Source of the DNA: Coptis chinensis
Lineage: Eukaryota > Streptophyta > Magnoliopsida > Ranunculales > Ranunculaceae
Direction of reading: 5' to 3'
Assembly: GCA_015680905.1 (NCBI GenBank)
Contig: CM027377.1
Span: 55,821,501 to 55,885,500, forward strand
Length of the DNA stretch: 64,000 nucleotides
Shown: positions 60,263 through 64,000 of the stretch, in pieces
Position numbering within the stretch: position 1 is the first letter of the stretch
Layout of the letters: each line of letters starts with the position of its first letter
Notes under the pieces: generated by a model
Database searches by the model: none
Seen by the model: the letters and a program-made list of their open reading frames with translations, nothing else
Told to the model about the DNA's origin: nothing
Made by a program: the position numbers and the translations under genes

Positions 60263-60284
60263 ACGAGTACTATACTGTACTCGT
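60263..60284 (-). other. Perfect 8-bp stem-loop in D leader
   Basis: ACGAGTAC, loop tatact, GTACTCGT. Same stem as 37348-37369 in B, with an unrelated loop. Confidence 0.7.
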
Positions 60285-60562
60285 GAGAAAATATTGAATT
60301 TTATGTAAAAATATTAAATTGTTCTACTGGAACTAGGGGGCGGTCGCTCCTTGAAATAGGACAATAATGGCGCGGGTCACGCCTCATTGAGGGTGCCCGG
60401 GGCGCACTTAGGACAGGCAAATCAAGGGCACTCAAACAATAACATAAATTTTTCAAAAAACTGTGAACAGTAAAAATAGTAACGAATTCGGAAAACAGTG
60501 AACAATTTTTCCTATGCTAAACTCGCTTATACATAAACAAACAAGATGGCAGCGGAGCTAGT

Positions 60563-61899
60563 TGATAAACTAAATTTGAAAGATGTAAAAACAATGTTTA
60601 TGTTGTACTTAATTCATACTTAATTAGATAAACAGTGTTTCATGTAAAAACAATGTTTATGCAGTATTTAATTCATACTTATCAAGATATTAAATTACTC
60701 TCTAAATCATGCAATAAATGGAGTAATCGTGTTCGATCCACTCTTGTTTCTTACGTACTTAATAGTAAATTTAGAATAAGCTAAACTATTCACTAATGAT
60801 GAGAGTAATATTGTATGGTAAAAACAATAAATTATACAATACTAACTAACAATTTAACGATGAGGGAAAGATATAGAGAGGGGTAATCCACTACGCAATT
60901 CGATTGACTATTAATTTAGTCGTAGAATTGCTTGTTTTGATCCCTAGCAAGCCTATGATTATCTCTAATCATAGCCTTGCTAGCACGAGAGATTAGTATC
61001 CCCACAAATCTCTTTGATTTCTAATCTCTAGTTCACCATTGTGAGATTTATCTCTAAACTCTCAAAACGATGAACTTTACACGCTATTCGACCAACGAAC
61101 ATTCTAATTAACAACTATCCTCACGTGGCTTCATTAACCCCCTCTATTTGAGGGTTTTTCCTTGTGTCTTTGGATTGAAATTATTTAAACAATCAATTAA
61201 AAACATTAAAAATAAATAAGAAATGAATATAACTAAAGCTTTTATTGAAGAAGGTTTAATGGAGGCTACAAGAATAAACCTTAAACTAATATAAACTGTA
61301 CTAAACTAAAGAAGGATGGGGGTTAGGAGAGAGTGCTTTAGTTTTTCCTTAATCCTCTTTATATATGAGAGGATTAGGTTTATATTTTCGTGCATAGGCC
61401 TGGAAATTAGACTTTGGACCTCTAATGTGAGCCCAAAGTCCATTTGGTTAAATCTAAAACAGCCAATGCTGTTGGAAAATGCTTAAATGCCCTTTTTGTC
61501 TAATTTTACAATTCTGATTGGGACAAGGCTGGGTCCATTGGAAATCTTGTTCCAAGCCGGTCGTTTTGATATAAAGTAGGCCCAATTCTCAGGTTTGAGT
61601 CCAATGATATGCCCTTGTGAAGTTCTAATGGTTTTTTACCATTTTTATTTCCGAATTAACTTTGATTGGACTTGAAAATGCTTTTTCTTCTTGATTCTTG
61701 GGCTTTAAACATAGAACTCTCTTAGCAATCATCTTGACTCATTTTCTATGCAAAATGATATTTTTAATCACCTAATCAGCTTCAAGACCTGAAATACACA
61801 AAAATACATAAATAGTAGTAACTCACATTTAATGTAAACATAATTGGCCTAAATGTAATACTATTAAAGGGTTAAAAATACAATTTTGAGTGCTTATCA
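60563..61899 (-). repeat. 5' LTR of element D
   Basis: Minus-strand start TGATAAGCACTCAAAATTGT at 61899, end at 60563 next to the primer-site region, 1337 bp. Homologous to 34166-35476. Confidence 0.85.
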
Positions 61900-64000
61900 C
61901 AGCCTCTTGTACTGAATTGTTTTGTTCTTCCCTTTGCAAGGATTTGTTGTTTTTTTTTTTTATAGATTGATTGGGCAACTTCTCTTGGGGGTAATAACAT
62001 ATGGATAATCCTAGTAGAATGTGACCATAATAGATGTTAAATGATTAATAATTGATGATGAAAATGATTTTCCTGAATCATGAAAAGTTCTATAAAATGG
62101 GATTGGGGTATGTATCTATGGGTAGGCTTAGGTTAAATCTGGCTTCCGAAAGGATATGGGTTCTCTTTGTGTCGATGAAAGGACAGGCTAAGGCTCAAAA
62201 TGGCTTCTAAAGGAAACATATGACATTAGGTGGGCTTATTAGGCTAACATATAGGGAATCTCTCTAAGGCTTCCACTATACTCTTCGTCTCAAAATAAAC
62301 AAGGTTGGGTCACGAATATTACCTCTTTAATTAATCGGCATTGGTAGGATTTGAGAATTTCTCACCATCAAGACTAGTGTGGATCACAATTTTCGTAGGT
62401 AGAATTAATCTTCTTGATAATGAACAGGACCTCCTTACTAGGTCTCAACTTCCCATCATTAGTGGTTAGGTTATCAATCCATTCCTCTACTTGCACTTGT
62501 AACAATTATTCTCCATGATTTTCTAGTAGTATTTAGGTCTCCCTTGCTTTTTTATAATGTGCCCATTCATATTTGGCTCCAACTACTACTGATGATAATT
62601 GAACTCTTCTTGGCATTTCTCTTGATGTGGTTGGATTCAAGTAAGCTAACATTTTTGATAGATAGCTCTCATGTCTTCGATCGATGCAAATGGATGATAA
62701 TAATGCAATATGGAGGTTTCCCTCTCCATGGTAGGGTAACTGATTGGATGATTGGTAGGGAAAGTGATCAAATGATGTCTTGGTGCTTTGCCCTCTGACA
62801 TTTGAAAATATGGAATGTTCGATGCATGATAAGTGATCTCTAACATTTGAAAAATCTTCTCAAACATGACTGCTGAACTTGCTTCCTCACCAATCCTTTA
62901 TTTTTCATCATCTACTAATAGTAATCTTATGCCAATATAATAACCAGGGCTCCTTCAGTAATTTGCTCAGGCTTCCACTCTCAGAAAGGGTCAAGTTTGT
63001 ACTAATCTTCACATCGCGTTGTGTTTTCTATGGTGCTAAGGCTAATTGTCTCTGTCTCCTCGATGATTGGCATCAATCGGTCTGTCCTTATAATGTTTGT
63101 GAGGAAGAATGGACTTAGCAACTTCATTGTTCTTTTTTTCTTCATTGTCAGGGGAGATGGGTTCAATAACCGTCACAAGTCATCAAACATCTTGCCCTAA
63201 GGCAAGTGGGTAAATCATATTTATAGGATTTTGAAAACTTTTTTAATTTTTTTTATTTTTAAAATTTTTTAATTTTTTTTTGAAATATCTAGATTTTTTT
63301 TGGATTTTTGAAATAATTGAATTTTTTTAGATTTTTTAAATATTTGATTATTATTATTTTTTTAAAAAAAAATTTGCAACGAATAGAATAACAAAACAAA
63401 CTAATTGAGAGTAGAAAACTTATTTGTGCCAAGCAGCAAACCAAGATCAAATATATGAGAGAAATTTATCCGGAACCCCTCAACCAATATTGTAACTCCA
63501 TGTATGAGTGGTGAATTTTTTGAATGATGTGGTACCTCCGTGAGCAACATATCAAACTTCTTGACACTCTGTGATTTGTACACGATACACCTACGAAGTC
63601 AGCTTTTCCATCCTTGGTCTAGTGCATGAATGCCATGAAAGACACATGAGTGCCTAGACGTACGTCTAACTTGAAAGTGATGGTGATGATCGAATGGTCA
63701 TTTCATATAATCATGGTTGGTGGTGTTTCCCAGCCTCTCCATTGTCAACTTGCTTTGGGTTTCATGACAGCTAGATCTTGAAGAGACAAATATAGATCGA
63801 GTAGTCCCATTCACCAAATACCAATAAGATGATTAGAAGAATAACTTGCCAGAGTATTGCAATGGCAAATGACTTCGATTTTCTTGAGCTCGGCATCTGA
63901 TATTCCAAGTGTTAGGAAGATGTCAAGTCTTTGAGACTAGGAGTAAAACTCTTAAAATGCCTAACATTGGAATCCGATTTAGCCATTATGAGCCGGTCTT
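61900..64000. other. Unassigned region beyond element D
   Basis: No convincing gene or element end. Short frames such as 62544-62798 and 62879-63118 show no family I recognise. 63236-63372 is an almost pure T/A low-complexity tract. This may be the interior or 3' non-coding part of another retroelement, or plain intergenic DNA. Confidence 0.5.
63236..63372. repeat. T-rich low-complexity tract
   Basis: Runs of T broken by short A runs over about 137 bases. Confidence 0.9.

Larger units (their letters stand above)
57956..60562 (-). other. Leader of element D, with nested solo LTR
   Basis: Non-coding. Matches the B leader (37380-38050), including cagtactcgt-type and taagcccac-type blocks, with GC-rich motifs at 60330-60430 and a hairpin at 60263. 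A primer-site-like gccgctgccatc complement lies next to the LTR at 60545-60560. Interrupted by 58374-60007. Confidence 0.7.
34166..61899 (-). mobile_element. Element D: Athila-like LTR element without pol, broken, heavily nested
   Basis: Read downwards from 61899: 5' LTR 61899-60563; leader 60562-57956 (with a solo LTR inside); gag about 57955-55900; protease 55863-55360; extra ORF 55335-54868; Copia solo LTR; 3' non-coding region 53472-53064, 51150-50612, 44885-43424 and 35679-35477 (interrupted by LINE, CACTA-4 and B); 3' LTR 35476-34166. The flanks of each insertion rejoin with clear homology to element A. The two LTRs differ at roughly one position in eight over their first 60 bases by eye, so the insertion is old. 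No 5-bp target duplication was found. Several breaks in the coding part. Confidence 0.8.

Noticed and set aside
34161-61904. Target duplication for element D
   Set aside because: The flanking 5-mers (agttt and cagcc) do not match.
62544-63118. Short ORFs beyond element D as genes
   Set aside because: Overlapping frames on both strands with no motifs, in AT-rich sequence.
1-64000. tRNA, rRNA, CRISPR or an intact host gene
   Set aside because: No cloverleaf-like or rRNA-like sequence, no regular spacer array, and every recognisable host gene piece is a fragment inside a transposon.

Overview
The window looks like a repeat-dense intergenic block from a large eudicot nuclear genome. It is AT-rich, has no intact host gene, and nearly every stretch longer than 300 bases can be assigned to a transposable element. 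The plant origin is shown by Athila/Tat-type Ty3-gypsy elements, CACTA (En/Spm) transposons with 3-bp target duplications, Copia solo LTRs, a plant LINE with RNase H, and pieces of plant genes (wall-associated kinase, RRP7, GCN1/ILITYHIA, a cation exchanger, a PHD-finger protein, a group I bZIP).

Layout. 1-5352: right part of a CACTA element (CACTA-1; left end outside the window) carrying RRP7 and WAK gene fragments. 5353-5857: short flank with an unidentified 129-codon ORF. 5858-34165: Athila-like LTR element A (+ strand), made of 5' LTR, primer site, gag, protease, a pol-less downstream region, polypurine tract and a 3' LTR stub. A is interrupted by a Tat-type element with antisense ORFs (T, 10550-19326), a reverse-strand LTR fragment (19327-19659), CACTA-3 (20420-26278; GCN1 and exchanger fragments) and CACTA-2 (27852-33897; PHD-protein and bZIP fragments). 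34166-61899: a second Athila-like element, D, on the minus strand. It is interrupted by element B (35680-43423, itself holding a Copia solo LTR), CACTA-4 (44886-50611, holding another solo LTR), LINE 3' ends (51185-53063), a second Copia solo LTR (53473-54715) and a solo LTR holding a Mutator-type MITE (58374-60007). 61900-64000: nothing recognised.

Most joins are supported by target site duplications read directly: AAC (CACTA-3), GTC (CACTA-2), TAA (CACTA-4), CTCAC (B), AAAAG and AATAG (Copia solo LTRs), TTAATTATA (MITE). When the insertions are set aside, the flanks of D and A read as homologous to each other, which confirms the order.

Two themes stand out. First, three CACTA elements of this one block each carry fragments of two unrelated host genes, all in the same orientation and pointing away from one terminus, as expected of Pack-type chimeric gene capture. 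Second, the Athila-like elements A, B and D have gag and protease but no reverse transcriptase or integrase. The downstream slot is filled by another reading frame and long non-coding sequence, so they look like a non-autonomous family. The leaders of B and D share an 8-bp stem with unrelated loops, a candidate RNA signal.
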